Assembly (NCBI GenBank): GCA_902803685.1
Contig: CADCQR010000062.1
Location: 1 to 9,004 of the forward strand
Direction of reading: 5' to 3'
Origin: an uncultured Erysipelotrichaceae bacterium
GTDB taxonomy: Bacteria > Bacillota_I > Bacilli_A > RF39 > UBA660
DNA length: 9,004 bases
The notes under the pieces were generated by a model. The model saw nothing but the letters and a program-made list of their open reading frames with translations. It did no database searches and was not told the DNA's origin. Below, one piece after another: positions 1 through 6,063 of this stretch (position 1 is its first letter; each line of letters starts with the position of its first letter). Position numbers and translations under genes: made by a program.

Positions 1-178
1 AAGCTTTCTTACATCTTTTAAATTTTTGGGATCATCATCTATTAGAATTAATATGCTACCATCTCTTTCATATCTAGCTAAAAATACAATGGTTCATCAA
101 ACGATATATTTGAAATAAAATTAGAATCATTGCTTCTTCTTCATTCTCAAATAGAAGAACAAATAAAAAGATGCTATT
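1..178 (-). pseudogene. Remnant of a HAD/NT5C-like phosphatase, paralogue of 428-946, cut by the left edge
   Basis: On the minus strand, bases 90 to 1 read LARYERDG followed by LILIDDDPKNLKDVRKL. This matches the motif IV region (ERDG...LIDDDPKNLKDVR) of the intact gene at 428-946. At DNA level, 53 of 62 bases agree between 9-70 and 541-602. In HAD phosphatases the IDDD acidic cluster binds the catalytic magnesium. Upstream of this block the frame is broken twice: at the A5 run 80-84 and near 130. Adding one base at each point joins a peptide reading ...NEEEANDSNFISNISF, then DEPLYFLARYERDG. No start codon or motif I is visible, so it is an N-terminally incomplete or broken copy. It continues past the window edge, and its C-terminal half cannot be judged. 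It probably arose by tandem duplication. Confidence 0.6.
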
Positions 179-202
179 TTTAAATTAAACTTTCTATTTT
201 AA

Positions 203-345
203 TTAATAATAACAAATTTTTACTATATTTTTTTCTACTGGTTTGTATCTGTCTTTGAAGTTTATATCTGCTCCTTTCTTACATATAGTTCATCAATTTT
301 ATCACTTAGATATTCATTTTCTTTATTTTATAGAAATTTCAATTA
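203..345 (-). pseudogene. Unidentified C-terminal gene remnant
   Basis: The minus strand here carries two overlapping frames of protein-like composition. One reads KENEYLSDKIDELYV. The other reads KKGADINFKDRYKPVE, then KNIVKICYY, and stops at TAA (203-205). Adding one base near 268 joins them into a single acidic/basic tail. A further one-base addition near 320 extends it to LIEISIKNKENEYL. I do not recognise the family. No start codon, ribosome binding site or N-terminal part is visible in the 346-427 stretch, which otherwise only separates it from the intact HAD gene. The balance of charged residues argues for former coding sequence and not random AT-rich spacer, but this is a judgement by eye. 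Confidence 0.3.
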
Positions 346-427
346 AAATTAGACAAATCAACACCAAACAGTTTATATTAGTTTTATTCTGATTCTAGGT
401 ATTGTTTTCCTTAATTTTTTATAGTTC

Positions 428-946
428 TTATATACGTTTTACATTTTCTTCAACAGATTTGGTATCTTTCTTCATTTTGCGAGCTGTATCATCAACTAAT
501 ACCGTATCTTTCAACAAAATTATATCTTCATTAAGTCTTCTTACATCTTTTAAATTTTTAGGATCGTCATCGATAAGAACCAATACACTTCCATCTCTTT
601 CACAACTGGCTAAATATTCAGCTTTTAAAATGGATGAAGCAGTCATATTATTTTCTTCTCTTGAAATTATAATTCTATTCTCTCGCTTAAAAAATGGAGC
701 ATACATATCTAACCACCAATGCTTTTGTTCAATACCAGATGAATATCTGGTTGCCGAAAATATAAATAATTCAACATTCGGCATTTTAGAAACAATTTCT
801 AACTTATCTATACTATCATACAAAGGTCTTTTCTGATCATAATCCTGAGCAGAACCAAATATATAATCTGCAATAACTCCATCCATATCAACAAAAAGTT
901 TAATTTTCTTATCATTAAATTGTTCTAAATACTCTTTCAAATACAT
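428..946 (-). CDS. HAD-superfamily phosphatase, 5'(3')-deoxyribonucleotidase (NT5C)-like
   Basis: This 172-residue cytosolic protein has the HAD signature motifs in order. Motif I is DMDGVIADY (residues 20-28), where D20 would be the nucleophile and D22 the general acid. Motif II is SATR near 64-67, and motif IV is LIDDDPKNL near 127-135. The small helical cap and the DMDGV...D pattern suggest the NT5C/YorS-like group, which dephosphorylates (deoxy)nucleoside monophosphates. The true substrate is unproven. The start is the ATG at 944-946, with the strong ribosome site AGGGAG ten or so bases upstream (953-959). The frame is intact from motif I to the stop. A diverged partial copy lies immediately downstream at the window's left end. 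The gene is probably monocistronic, since the nearest upstream gene lies 135 bases away and a promoter-like pair sits in that gap. Confidence 0.8.
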   Translation of the reverse strand: MYLKEYLEQFNDKKIKLFVDMDGVIADYIFGSAQDYDQKRPLYDSIDKLEIVSKMPNVELFIFSATRYSSGIEQKHWWLDMYAPFFKRENRIIISREENNMTASSILKAEYLASCERDGSVLVLIDDDPKNLKDVRRLNEDIILLKDTVLVDDTARKMKKDTKSVEENVKRI

Positions 947-1032
947 ACAAACAACTCCCTTTTTAGCCGATTAATTGGATAAACACCTATTTTATTATCC
1001 ATATTGTCATCTAACTAATAAATAATATTATA

Positions 1033-1061
1033 TTATTATTCTTTAAACTTCAAATGGTCAA
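1033..1061 (-). promoter_or_regulatory. Candidate sigma-A promoter for the HAD phosphatase gene
   Basis: On the minus strand TTGACC (1056-1061) is followed after 17 bases by TAATAA (1033-1038), and TATAAT also lies a few bases further downstream. It would give a leader of roughly 80 bases before the ATG at 946. The surroundings are extremely AT-rich, so chance matches are easy. The TTGACC box is the better part of the call. Confidence 0.4.
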
Positions 1062-1081
1062 TTTATATTTTTATAAAATTA

Positions 1082-1633
1082 CTATTTATCAAGAGTGATT
1101 TCGCGTAAAAAATCTAACCATTCCTGTACCCTGGTATTATATAATTCTTTAGAATAATCCAGTAACAACAATTTATCTTTTAACCCTAAAAAAATTCTTG
1201 GTAGTCTAACGTTTCTTTTAATGCATTCATTCCATCTTCTAATCCCAAAATAATCCAATTTATCTGCATCTCTAACAATTATTCCCTCTAATGTATCAGG
1301 TATAGTCTTCTCCCCGTGTTTATATATAGCATTATAACATTTATCAATAAAATCACCATCATAGTTAAGTCTTTTCAATTGTTCCCTCAACATTTCTGCA
1401 CTCTTTACTTCATGATTTTCTTTACCAAATTTTCTTCCAACATCATGCCAATATGCAGATAAAATGCAAACTTCCTTATCAGCATCATTTTGTTTATTCA
1501 ATAATATAATAGTATTTTCTACTACACCACGCATATGTTCTATTCCATGAACTGGGTCATCTAAATCTTTCATGATGTCTTGTGCCTTTTTTATCAAATC
1601 TGCATATTTTAATTCTATTTCTTTTATATTCAT
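1082..1633 (-). CDS. HD-domain phosphohydrolase (YedJ-like)
   Basis: This is a 183-residue soluble, metal-dependent hydrolase of the HD superfamily. The metal-binding pattern is visible: HGIEH (29-33, with H33 as first ligand), YWHDVGR carrying the eponymous H63-D64, H74 in the NHE motif, H106 in YKHG, and DADKLD (122-127) supplying the distal aspartate. Small stand-alone HD proteins of this layout usually act on nucleotides or other phosphate esters; the substrate cannot be told from sequence. The length is typical of the COG1418-type group. The ATG at 1631-1633 has a GAGG site about ten bases upstream. Another ATG seven bases upstream is out of frame. The gene has its own promoter and appears to be a single transcription unit. 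No frame damage is seen. Confidence 0.82.
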   Translation of the reverse strand: MNIKEIELKYADLIKKAQDIMKDLDDPVHGIEHMRGVVENTIILLNKQNDADKEVCILSAYWHDVGRKFGKENHEVKSAEMLREQLKRLNYDGDFIDKCYNAIYKHGEKTIPDTLEGIIVRDADKLDYFGIRRWNECIKRNVRLPRIFLGLKDKLLLLDYSKELYNTRVQEWLDFLREITLDK

Positions 1634-1678
1634 ATTCCATAAACCTCACTCATAATAGCGTCAAATATAAATAACATT

Positions 1679-1706
1679 TTTATAAGAACTATTTATATTT
1701 TTTCAA
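1679..1706 (-). promoter_or_regulatory. Sigma-A-like promoter for the HD-domain gene
   Basis: On the minus strand TTGAAA (1701-1706) is separated by 16 bases from TATAAA (1679-1684). A start about 40 bases upstream of the ATG at 1633 would leave room for the GAGG ribosome site. Both hexamers are near consensus for a low-GC Gram-positive promoter. Confidence 0.5.
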
Positions 1707-1797
1707 CAAATATTTTAAAACCTCATTCTAATAAATAACACTATTCAAATTAAATTCCAATAATATTGTACACAGAAATATAGTTTTATCTGTATAA

Positions 1798-1831
1798 TAA
1801 GAATCATCTTACAAGATGAGAAAGCTTCTTA
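1798..1831 (-). terminator. Nested inverted repeat downstream of the DUF523 gene, possible weak terminator
   Basis: An inner hairpin CATCT-TACA-AGATG (1805-1818) sits inside outer arms TAAGAA (1798-1803) and TTCTTA (1826-1831). It lies about 30 bases past the stop of the desulfidase gene on the transcribed (minus) strand. The tract after the stem is ATTCTTATTATA, which is only moderately U-rich, so termination is uncertain. A regulatory or recombination role cannot be excluded. Confidence 0.35.
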
Positions 1832-1859
1832 GGTGTTATCATCAGTATCAATAATCTTA

Positions 1860-2297
1860 TTATTTTCCTTGATTATATTTTTCAATATCTATAACTTCAA
1901 TATTATTATCTAGTAACAACTGCGCCAATATCCCATTACCATCAATTAAGTTGCCATCGAAATTACCACTATATATTTTGCCTACCCCACAAGAAGGACT
2001 TCTCGACTGTAATATTACTTTCTCAACATTTAGTTCGTGTACCAATTTTAACACCTCATTAGCGCCTTTTACAAACGAATCCGTCACATCTTTGTTACTA
2101 TTATCAATCACACACTGTTCACCATTAATCGTTTTTATTTCAGCAGGATTTCTTGGCGTAGATAAACCACCTAATTGCTCTGGACAAATCGGTATTGCCT
2201 GTCCATTTTTAACTAATTCCATTGCTTTTTCATTATAATTATTTTTGCCATTATATTTACAATTAATCCCAACTAAACAGGCACTTATCAAAATCAT
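1860..2297 (-). CDS. DUF523 / TudS-type thiouracil desulfidase
   Basis: This 145-residue protein matches the whole DUF523 (YbbK) pattern: SACLVGINCKYNG at the N-terminus (C7, C13), ICPEQLGGLSTPR (C38, E40), DVTDSFVKGA (70-79), SPSCGVGKIYSG (C103) and DGNGILAQLL near the end. Members studied as TudS hold a [4Fe-4S] cluster on conserved cysteines and remove sulfur from thiouracil, salvaging or detoxifying thiolated bases. This assignment is by family; the chemistry of this copy is untested. It is cytosolic, full length and intact. Its ATG (2295-2297) directly follows the TAA of the Nudix gene, and its ribosome site AAAGGGG lies inside the end of that gene, so the two are co-transcribed and probably translationally coupled. 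Confidence 0.88.
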   Translation of the reverse strand: MILISACLVGINCKYNGKNNYNEKAMELVKNGQAIPICPEQLGGLSTPRNPAEIKTINGEQCVIDNSNKDVTDSFVKGANEVLKLVHELNVEKVILQSRSPSCGVGKIYSGNFDGNLIDGNGILAQLLLDNNIEVIDIEKYNQGK

Positions 2298-2690
2298 TTA
2301 CATTAATCCCCTTTCTATCAATTTTGGAATAACATGTTCGCCTAATATACTTCCTACTTTTATACCTTTTTTAGCATAATCTCTATCTATCCAAATTGCT
2401 TCCTTAATCTCATTATTACATTTTATATCACCTTTTATTGTTGCGATATAGGTTTGAACATGTATTGGCTCATTAGAAAAAACTGCAATATCATCATATC
2501 CACCAATAAATTCCGTATCAACTAAATCTACTGTTAATTCTTCATATAATTCTCTTTTTAAAGTTTCAAAGTCACTCTCTCCATTTTTCCTTTTTCCACC
2601 AGGAATGATGCATTCTTCACGATTATTATTTTTTCTTTGAACTAATATTTTTTTATCCTTTAATATAACTCCTCCAACTTTATCAATCAT
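2298..2690 (-). CDS. Nudix hydrolase
   Basis: This 130-residue Nudix-fold pyrophosphohydrolase carries a readable Nudix box from G32 to V54. G32 and E38 are followed by R46-E47-L-Y-E50-E51, which supply the magnesium-binding glutamates. The usual glycine near the end of the box is a threonine (T53), a tolerated change in the family. GGVI at the first strand and IPGGKRKNGE are typical of MutT-like members acting on NTPs or nucleoside-diphosphate derivatives. The substrate is not predictable. The ATG at 2688-2690 has an excellent AAGGAGAT site seven or so bases upstream and an extended -10 promoter further up. It is the first gene of a two-gene operon with the DUF523 gene, a pairing that suggests clean-up of abnormal nucleotides or thiobases (inference). 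Confidence 0.87.
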   Translation of the reverse strand: MIDKVGGVILKDKKILVQRKNNNREECIIPGGKRKNGESDFETLKRELYEELTVDLVDTEFIGGYDDIAVFSNEPIHVQTYIATIKGDIKCNNEIKEAIWIDRDYAKKGIKVGSILGEHVIPKLIERGLM

Positions 2691-2734
2691 ATTTTATCTC
2701 CTTAATCCAAACTTCTAACGTATAAATCACTAAA

Positions 2735-2745
2735 ATTATAACATA
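2735..2745 (-). promoter_or_regulatory. Extended -10 promoter of the Nudix-DUF523 operon
   Basis: The minus strand reads TATGTTATAAT: a perfect TATAAT (2735-2740) preceded by TG one base away, as in extended -10 promoters. The -35 is weak (TTGTGC at 2760-2765 with a long 19-base spacer). The same 11 bases recur at 4691-4701 ahead of another gene. Confidence 0.5.
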
Positions 2746-2785
2746 GAAAAAGTAGATTAGCACAATATCTACCAAAATTTATGCC

Positions 2786-2818
2786 AGTATATCTTTCCAA
2801 TATTGTACAACATATACT
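2786..2818. repeat. Short inverted repeat between the glycosylase remnant and the Nudix operon
   Basis: AGTATAT (2786-2792) and ATATACT (2812-2818) form a seven-pair stem with a 19-base loop. It lies between the stop of the HhH remnant at 2821 and the promoter of the next unit. There is no U tract after it on the minus strand, so it is not a standard terminator. In sequence this AT-rich such stems also arise by chance. Confidence 0.25.
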
Positions 2819-2820
2819 AG

Positions 2821-3194
2821 CTATATTAAAGCTCTAAATCCGTTTCTACTCCACAACCATAAAGGAGTATGTATATCAATTGGCTTATATTTTGTATTCT
2901 TAAACAATTCATTCCACCTATTAATTGCAATTTCCTGTATATCACTTCTATTTAACTCGTTATCATCAATTAACCATAATCTATGTGTTGCTTTAATAAC
3001 TTGAGTATCAGGAGCAACAGTTAATTTTTCTATATTTTTATATTTCCTATCAGTATACTGATAAATTACATATAACCAATAATTACATATTTTTGTACCA
3101 GATAAATATGGAAACTTTACTTTTTGTTCCACTTGTATAAATTTCTAATTTTATCTACATCATTATCCATCACCACACATATGTACTTTATTAA
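2821..3194 (-). pseudogene. Broken remnant of a HhH-GPD-like DNA glycosylase (C-terminal part)
   Basis: The longest open piece (2821-3132) would start at GTG but has no ribosome site. The frame above it, open from 3194 to 3120, reads KYICVVMDNDVDKIRNLYKW. Adding one base in the A5 run at 3121-3125 fuses it smoothly to KVKFPYLSGTKICNYWLYV. I read FPYLSGTKICNYW as a helix-hairpin-helix-like segment and VAPDTQVIKATHRL as the strand/helix with the catalytic-type aspartate seen in HhH-GPD base-excision glycosylases (compare VDTHV-R-RL). The end, PIDIHTPLWLWSRNGF, looks like a conserved C-terminus. The N-terminal glycosylase half is absent: a stop lies just above at 3195-3197. Family assignment is tentative, because motif spacing was judged by eye. 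The frame break could also be a sequencing error. Confidence 0.45.
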
Positions 3195-3243
3195 CTATAA
3201 TAATAACTAGTATTTTTCAATAAAAAATTACTCTCAATAACTA

Positions 3244-3630
3244 TTATTTATGAATATCAATCTTTATTTCTTCACTTATATGACCATATTCCCCTCATCA
3301 GCATATTTATTGATATTGAAAAAATCATCATTAATATCAACCCGCTCTAGTTTATTAACCTCTTCTATCAATTCTACATCTTTATTTAAGATGCCATCAT
3401 ATACTTCTAAAGTCTTACCAAACGCAACGTATTCAATATTCATAAAATATTTTAGCTTTAAGCCGTCTCTTCGACTAATTCACGATATGCTTCGTTTAAC
3501 CTATCATCATCTTTTTCAATTTTACCACCTACTAAATTATACATTCCAACATAAGGATCTTTTGTTCTCTTACACATAAATGTCTTTTTCATATTCCTAT
3601 CAAATACAACAATAACATTATATTTTTTTA
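3244..3630 (-). pseudogene. Frame-broken Nudix hydrolase
   Basis: From an ATG at 3590-3592 the minus strand reads MKKTFMCKRTKDPYVGMYN, then LVGGKIEKDDDRLNEAYREL, then VEETA and a stop. This is a clear Nudix box (G23 ... R37-E38 ... E41-E42) in which the first box glutamate is D29. Adding one base at 3463 gives EETGLKLKYFMNIEYVAFG and continues through EVYDGILNKDVELIEEV to NKYADEGN. A second added base at 3284 gives GHISEEIKIDIHK and a stop at 3244-3246. The repaired protein is about 130 residues, normal for the family. Frame-matched residues KKYNVIVVFDRN extend above the first ATG, and an AGGAGTG site lies at 3632-3638, so the original start was probably nearer 3625 and has also been disturbed. 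As read, the product would be non-functional. Confidence 0.7.
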
Positions 3631-3678
3631 CACTCCTAAAAAATTAATAATAAATAACATTAAATCAAATTCTACTTA

Positions 3679-4175
3679 TCATTTCCTATCTATAGAATCT
3701 TTCTTCTCAAGTAAATGAACTTTATTATAAAAATCATCCATAAAAATATCTATGTCATTTTTCTCACAAAATACTTTTTTATCCTGTACATCCAAATATA
3801 ATTCGTCAAAAGGAATTCCATATTTTTCAAACCATTCTAAAGTAATTCTACGGGCTTCACCTTCACCGGCACATTCTCTGTCATTCCGAACCGTTATAAA
3901 GACAATTTCATAATTTTCCTCCCGCAATTTTCTTAAAATCTCGCTAACATAAAATTTTGGTTCTATCTCATTCAAAGCTTCTAAATAATAAGTCTAAAAA
4001 AATCATATACTTCTTCATCACTCCAACCAAATACTTCAGCAAAATTATTTGTATTATATTTAAGCAAAGGCTTATTACCATGCTCTTTATTATATTTAAA
4101 TGCATATTTCATCAATACAAAATTGGTATTACAAATTGTGTCGTCAATATCTAAGCCAATTCTTTTTTTCACCAT
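3679..4175 (-). pseudogene. Frameshifted NT5C-like HAD nucleotidase
   Basis: Two adjoining pieces make one protein. The first (4175-3981) begins MVKKRIGLDIDDTICNT, with HAD motif I D9-x-D11, and ends EEVYDFFRLII. The second (to 3679) reads EALNEIEPKFYVSEILRKL, then IVFITVRND (motif II region) and IDIFMDDFYN (motif IV acidic cluster). The frame break lies at 3984-3993. One added base there gives the smooth join DFFRLYYLEALNEIEP. The total of about 165 residues is normal for NT5C-type 5'-nucleotidases, which dephosphorylate (deoxy)nucleotides. The start at 4173-4175 has an AGGTGAG site inside the end of the ParB-like gene three bases upstream, so the two genes are coupled. The T7 run nearby does not restore the frame by slipping one base either way, which argues against programmed slippage. 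Confidence 0.7.
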
Positions 4176-4178
4176 AAA

Positions 4179-4640
4179 TTACTCACCTACAATACTAAAT
4201 ACAGAAGCTAAATATTTAGAAATATCTTCTTCTAGATTCTTATTTCCCCATATTATCACATAGTACTTATTAACACCTAATTTTTTTAGTGCACTAAATC
4301 TATGATTGCCATCAGTTAAATATAACTTATTATTCTTATATTCCACAATAAATGGTGGCAAATTATAATCTTTATAATTCTTAGAAATTCTTTCCACTAC
4401 TTCTTCATAATATTTTAATTCATCTCCTTCTAAATCCATTTCAGTTCTTACTGTTATAATACTATCTAAATCAATTAAAACAGGGCCTATATAGAATCTT
4501 TTTTCTAATAAGAGCCCATCGGCCAGTGCTATATTAGGGTTAGCATTTTTATAACTTCCGTCTCTTAAAAACAACTGAACCCATTTATCTAAATTATTTT
4601 TATTTGAAAAAATTATTGCTTCATCAATTGTATATTTCAT
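4179..4640 (-). CDS. ParB/sulfiredoxin-like domain protein
   Basis: This 153-residue soluble protein has the core LPPFIVEYKNNKLYLTDGNH followed by RFSALKKLGVNKYYVIIW (about residues 93-131). The strand-turn-DGNHR-helix arrangement is typical of ParB-N/sulfiredoxin-like folds, in which a conserved G-x-H-R-A patch binds nucleotide (CTP or ATP). The N-terminal 90 residues are less familiar and may form a small capping region. Nothing suggests a partitioning role, since there is no ParA, no HTH and no parS-like repeat. Stand-alone members of this fold are often nucleases, kinases or of unknown function. The start ATG (4638-4640) has a GAGG site eight or so bases upstream. An extended -10 promoter lies 50 bases upstream. 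It is the first gene of a unit with the NT5C-like gene. Confidence 0.6.
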   Translation of the reverse strand: MKYTIDEAIIFSNKNNLDKWVQLFLRDGSYKNANPNIALADGLLLEKRFYIGPVLIDLDSIITVRTEMDLEGDELKYYEEVVERISKNYKDYNLPPFIVEYKNNKLYLTDGNHRFSALKKLGVNKYYVIIWGNKNLEEDISKYLASVFSIVGE

Positions 4641-4690
4641 AGCTATTACCTCACAGTTTTTTATAATAGTTTCATGCGTTTATACAAATC

Positions 4691-4701
4691 ATTATAACAT
4701 A
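4691..4701 (-). promoter_or_regulatory. Extended -10 promoter of the ParB-like / NT5C-like unit
   Basis: The minus strand reads TATGTTATAAT, with TATAAT at 4691-4696 preceded by TG. It is identical over 11 bases to the element at 2735-2745. No good -35 box is visible at 16-18 bases (an AAATAT-like hexamer only), which is acceptable for extended -10 promoters. It sits about 50 bases ahead of the ATG at 4640. Confidence 0.5.
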
Positions 4702-4746
4702 ATTTATTTAAATATATTTTCTTTGTAGCTTTAAATATAGATTATT

Positions 4747-4782
4747 AAAAAAATCATCAAATTAGATGCAACTGATGATTTT
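4747..4782 (-). terminator. Rho-independent terminator after the alpha/beta hydrolase gene
   Basis: On the minus strand AAAATCATCA (4773-4782) pairs perfectly over ten bases with TGATGATTTT (4750-4759) around a 13-base loop. The stem runs directly into a T7 tract (4747-4753). It begins 28 bases past the stop codon at 4810. The stem is AT-rich, as expected in this genome, but position, length and U tract all fit. Confidence 0.7.
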
Positions 4783-4809
4783 ATATATCCTACAATTTTT
4801 CATAATATC

Positions 4810-5406
4810 TTAATTGATATACTTTAATAACTCTTCAAAAGAACCATAGCCTGCTTTCGTATTTAGATGCCCACCATTGGAAATAATTATTTCTTTTGCA
4901 TTTAACTTTTCAGAAAAATCATGTAACACAACTTGCGGAATATATGGATCATCATCTCCATACAAACAAATAACTTCATTTGCATAATTATTAACTTTTC
5001 TTAAATCGTTATCTTTTACATAAAATGTTACATTAACTTTGTTATGTAAATCTTGAGGGTCATCAGCAAAAAAATTATTAAAACCACTTACTAAAACTAT
5101 TTTTGATACTTTAATACGATTATCTAAAATATATTTTATAATAAAAGAACAACCAGTTGAATGACCAATTAACACAGTTTTATCATTAATCATATCATTA
5201 TCTTTATAGGAATCCAAAATAATCTTCCATGATTTATAATTCTGATGTTCAATATCTATAGGGAATTGTGGTATTACGCATAACTTATCATCAGAATCAA
5301 TTTGTCTTTTTATCCAAGGATACCAATTATCAATATTCCCTTGAACAAACCCATGCATAATAAAATAATTTTTCATATTCCTTAGATTAAAATTTGATAT
5401 TGCCAT
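4810..5406 (-). CDS. RBBP9/YdeN-family serine hydrolase (alpha/beta fold)
   Basis: This 198-residue cytosolic alpha/beta hydrolase has the family plan: strand and oxyanion loop NYFIMHGFVQGN (13-24), FP...YKSW (48-60), nucleophile elbow GHSTGC with S83, acid near D153 in LYGDDDPYIP, and H180 in NGGHLN. Length and motif order match RBBP9/YdeN proteins, which are small serine hydrolases of mostly unknown substrate. The start at 5404-5406 is supported by AAGGAGT eight bases upstream. A second Met (residue 11) has its purine run too close to serve. The gene begins five bases after the stop of the pyroglutamyl-peptidase-like gene and its ribosome site lies inside that gene's end, so the two are co-transcribed. 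A good terminator follows. Confidence 0.85.
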   Translation of the reverse strand: MAISNFNLRNMKNYFIMHGFVQGNIDNWYPWIKRQIDSDDKLCVIPQFPIDIEHQNYKSWKIILDSYKDNDMINDKTVLIGHSTGCSFIIKYILDNRIKVSKIVLVSGFNNFFADDPQDLHNKVNVTFYVKDNDLRKVNNYANEVICLYGDDDPYIPQVVLHDFSEKLNAKEIIISNGGHLNTKAGYGSFEELLKYIN

Positions 5407-5411
5407 AAAAA

Positions 5412-5888
5412 TTACTCCTTAATCATAATAATTAAACTATTCAATATACTAGCCATAAGTTTTACATCGGTTATATTCTTCATTTTAGGTATATGTATAA
5501 ATATCATCTTAGTTTTCAATTTATTACCTGAAATATACTTAAGCCCATGATAATATACATTATTACATAAATAATTACCAGCATTTTCTGATACTACAAC
5601 ATTATAATGTTTTTTTAATTCATTCTCTAACTCAGAATAATCATAATTTGTTTCATAATACTCGCCTAATATAGCCTTAGTTTCTATTTTAATAGTATCT
5701 TTGTCAATAAGAGCTTGCCCAAATGAAATTACTAAGTCATAATCATTGTTACTAATTTTCTCCTCCAATTGAATAACGCTGGTATTAAAACTATTCTTTA
5801 AATATAATTTATCAACATTAATAATTGTATCAAGTAAAACCTTAGAGGAATTAGTTTTACCATTAAATGCCGTACATAATACTTTCAT
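5412..5888 (-). CDS. Compact pyroglutamyl-peptidase I-like protein (C15 fold)
   Basis: This 158-residue protein begins MKVLCTAFNGKTNSSK, the shortened equivalent of the VTGFEPFGG...NPS start of C15 peptidases. It has a DLVISFGQA strand, then E69 in IKIETKAI, C108 in ENAGNYLCNNVYYHGL and H132 in FIHIP. These match the Glu-Cys-His triad that removes N-terminal pyroglutamate from peptides. Cys to His spacing (24 residues) equals that of classical enzymes, but Glu to Cys is only 39 residues against about 63, and total length is well below the usual 200-215. Residues replaced include the FGG loop that lines the substrate pocket, so specificity may differ. The ATG at 5886-5888 has AAAGGTGA about six bases upstream. 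It is the first gene of a pair with the alpha/beta hydrolase, so both products may handle small peptides or esters (inference). Confidence 0.68.
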   Translation of the reverse strand: MKVLCTAFNGKTNSSKVLLDTIINVDKLYLKNSFNTSVIQLEEKISNNDYDLVISFGQALIDKDTIKIETKAILGEYYETNYDYSELENELKKHYNVVVSENAGNYLCNNVYYHGLKYISGNKLKTKMIFIHIPKMKNITDVKLMASILNSLIIMIKE

Positions 5889-6063
5889 ACATTCACCTTT
5901 AAAAAATTCTAATAAAATACGCTAAATAATTTGCTTATTTTACATCAATTATTCTTACTTTTTTATAGATATCAATCGTTTTAATCACATATATTTCTAA
6001 CACTTTATTAAATAAAACTTTTATTATTTCTAGTTCTTTTACTATCACTAAAACTTTACTATA

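Noticed and set aside
402..836. Plus-strand open frame opposite the HAD phosphatase
   Set aside because: It is antisense to an intact gene with conserved HAD motifs, has no ribosome site, and is composed mostly of Ser/Ile/Leu/Phe, as expected from the complement of an AT-rich gene.
1951..2238. Plus-strand open frame inside the DUF523 gene
   Set aside because: It is the reverse complement of a strongly conserved family, with no ribosome site and no recognisable domain.
2821..3132. Independent 103-residue gene starting at GTG
   Set aside because: There is no ribosome site, and the conserved-looking sequence continues upstream in another frame, so it is the tail of a broken gene.
3250..3579. 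Plus-strand open frame across the broken Nudix gene
   Set aside because: The minus strand carries a clear Nudix box here, and the plus frame is its complement without a ribosome site.
3981..4000. Programmed frameshift or transcriptional slippage at the T7 run of the NT5C-like gene
   Set aside because: Adding or removing one T at the run gives a stop or the wrong frame and does not connect the two halves.
3957..4154. Plus-strand open frame over the NT5C frame break
   Set aside because: It is antisense to HAD motif I and low in complexity, with no supporting start signal.
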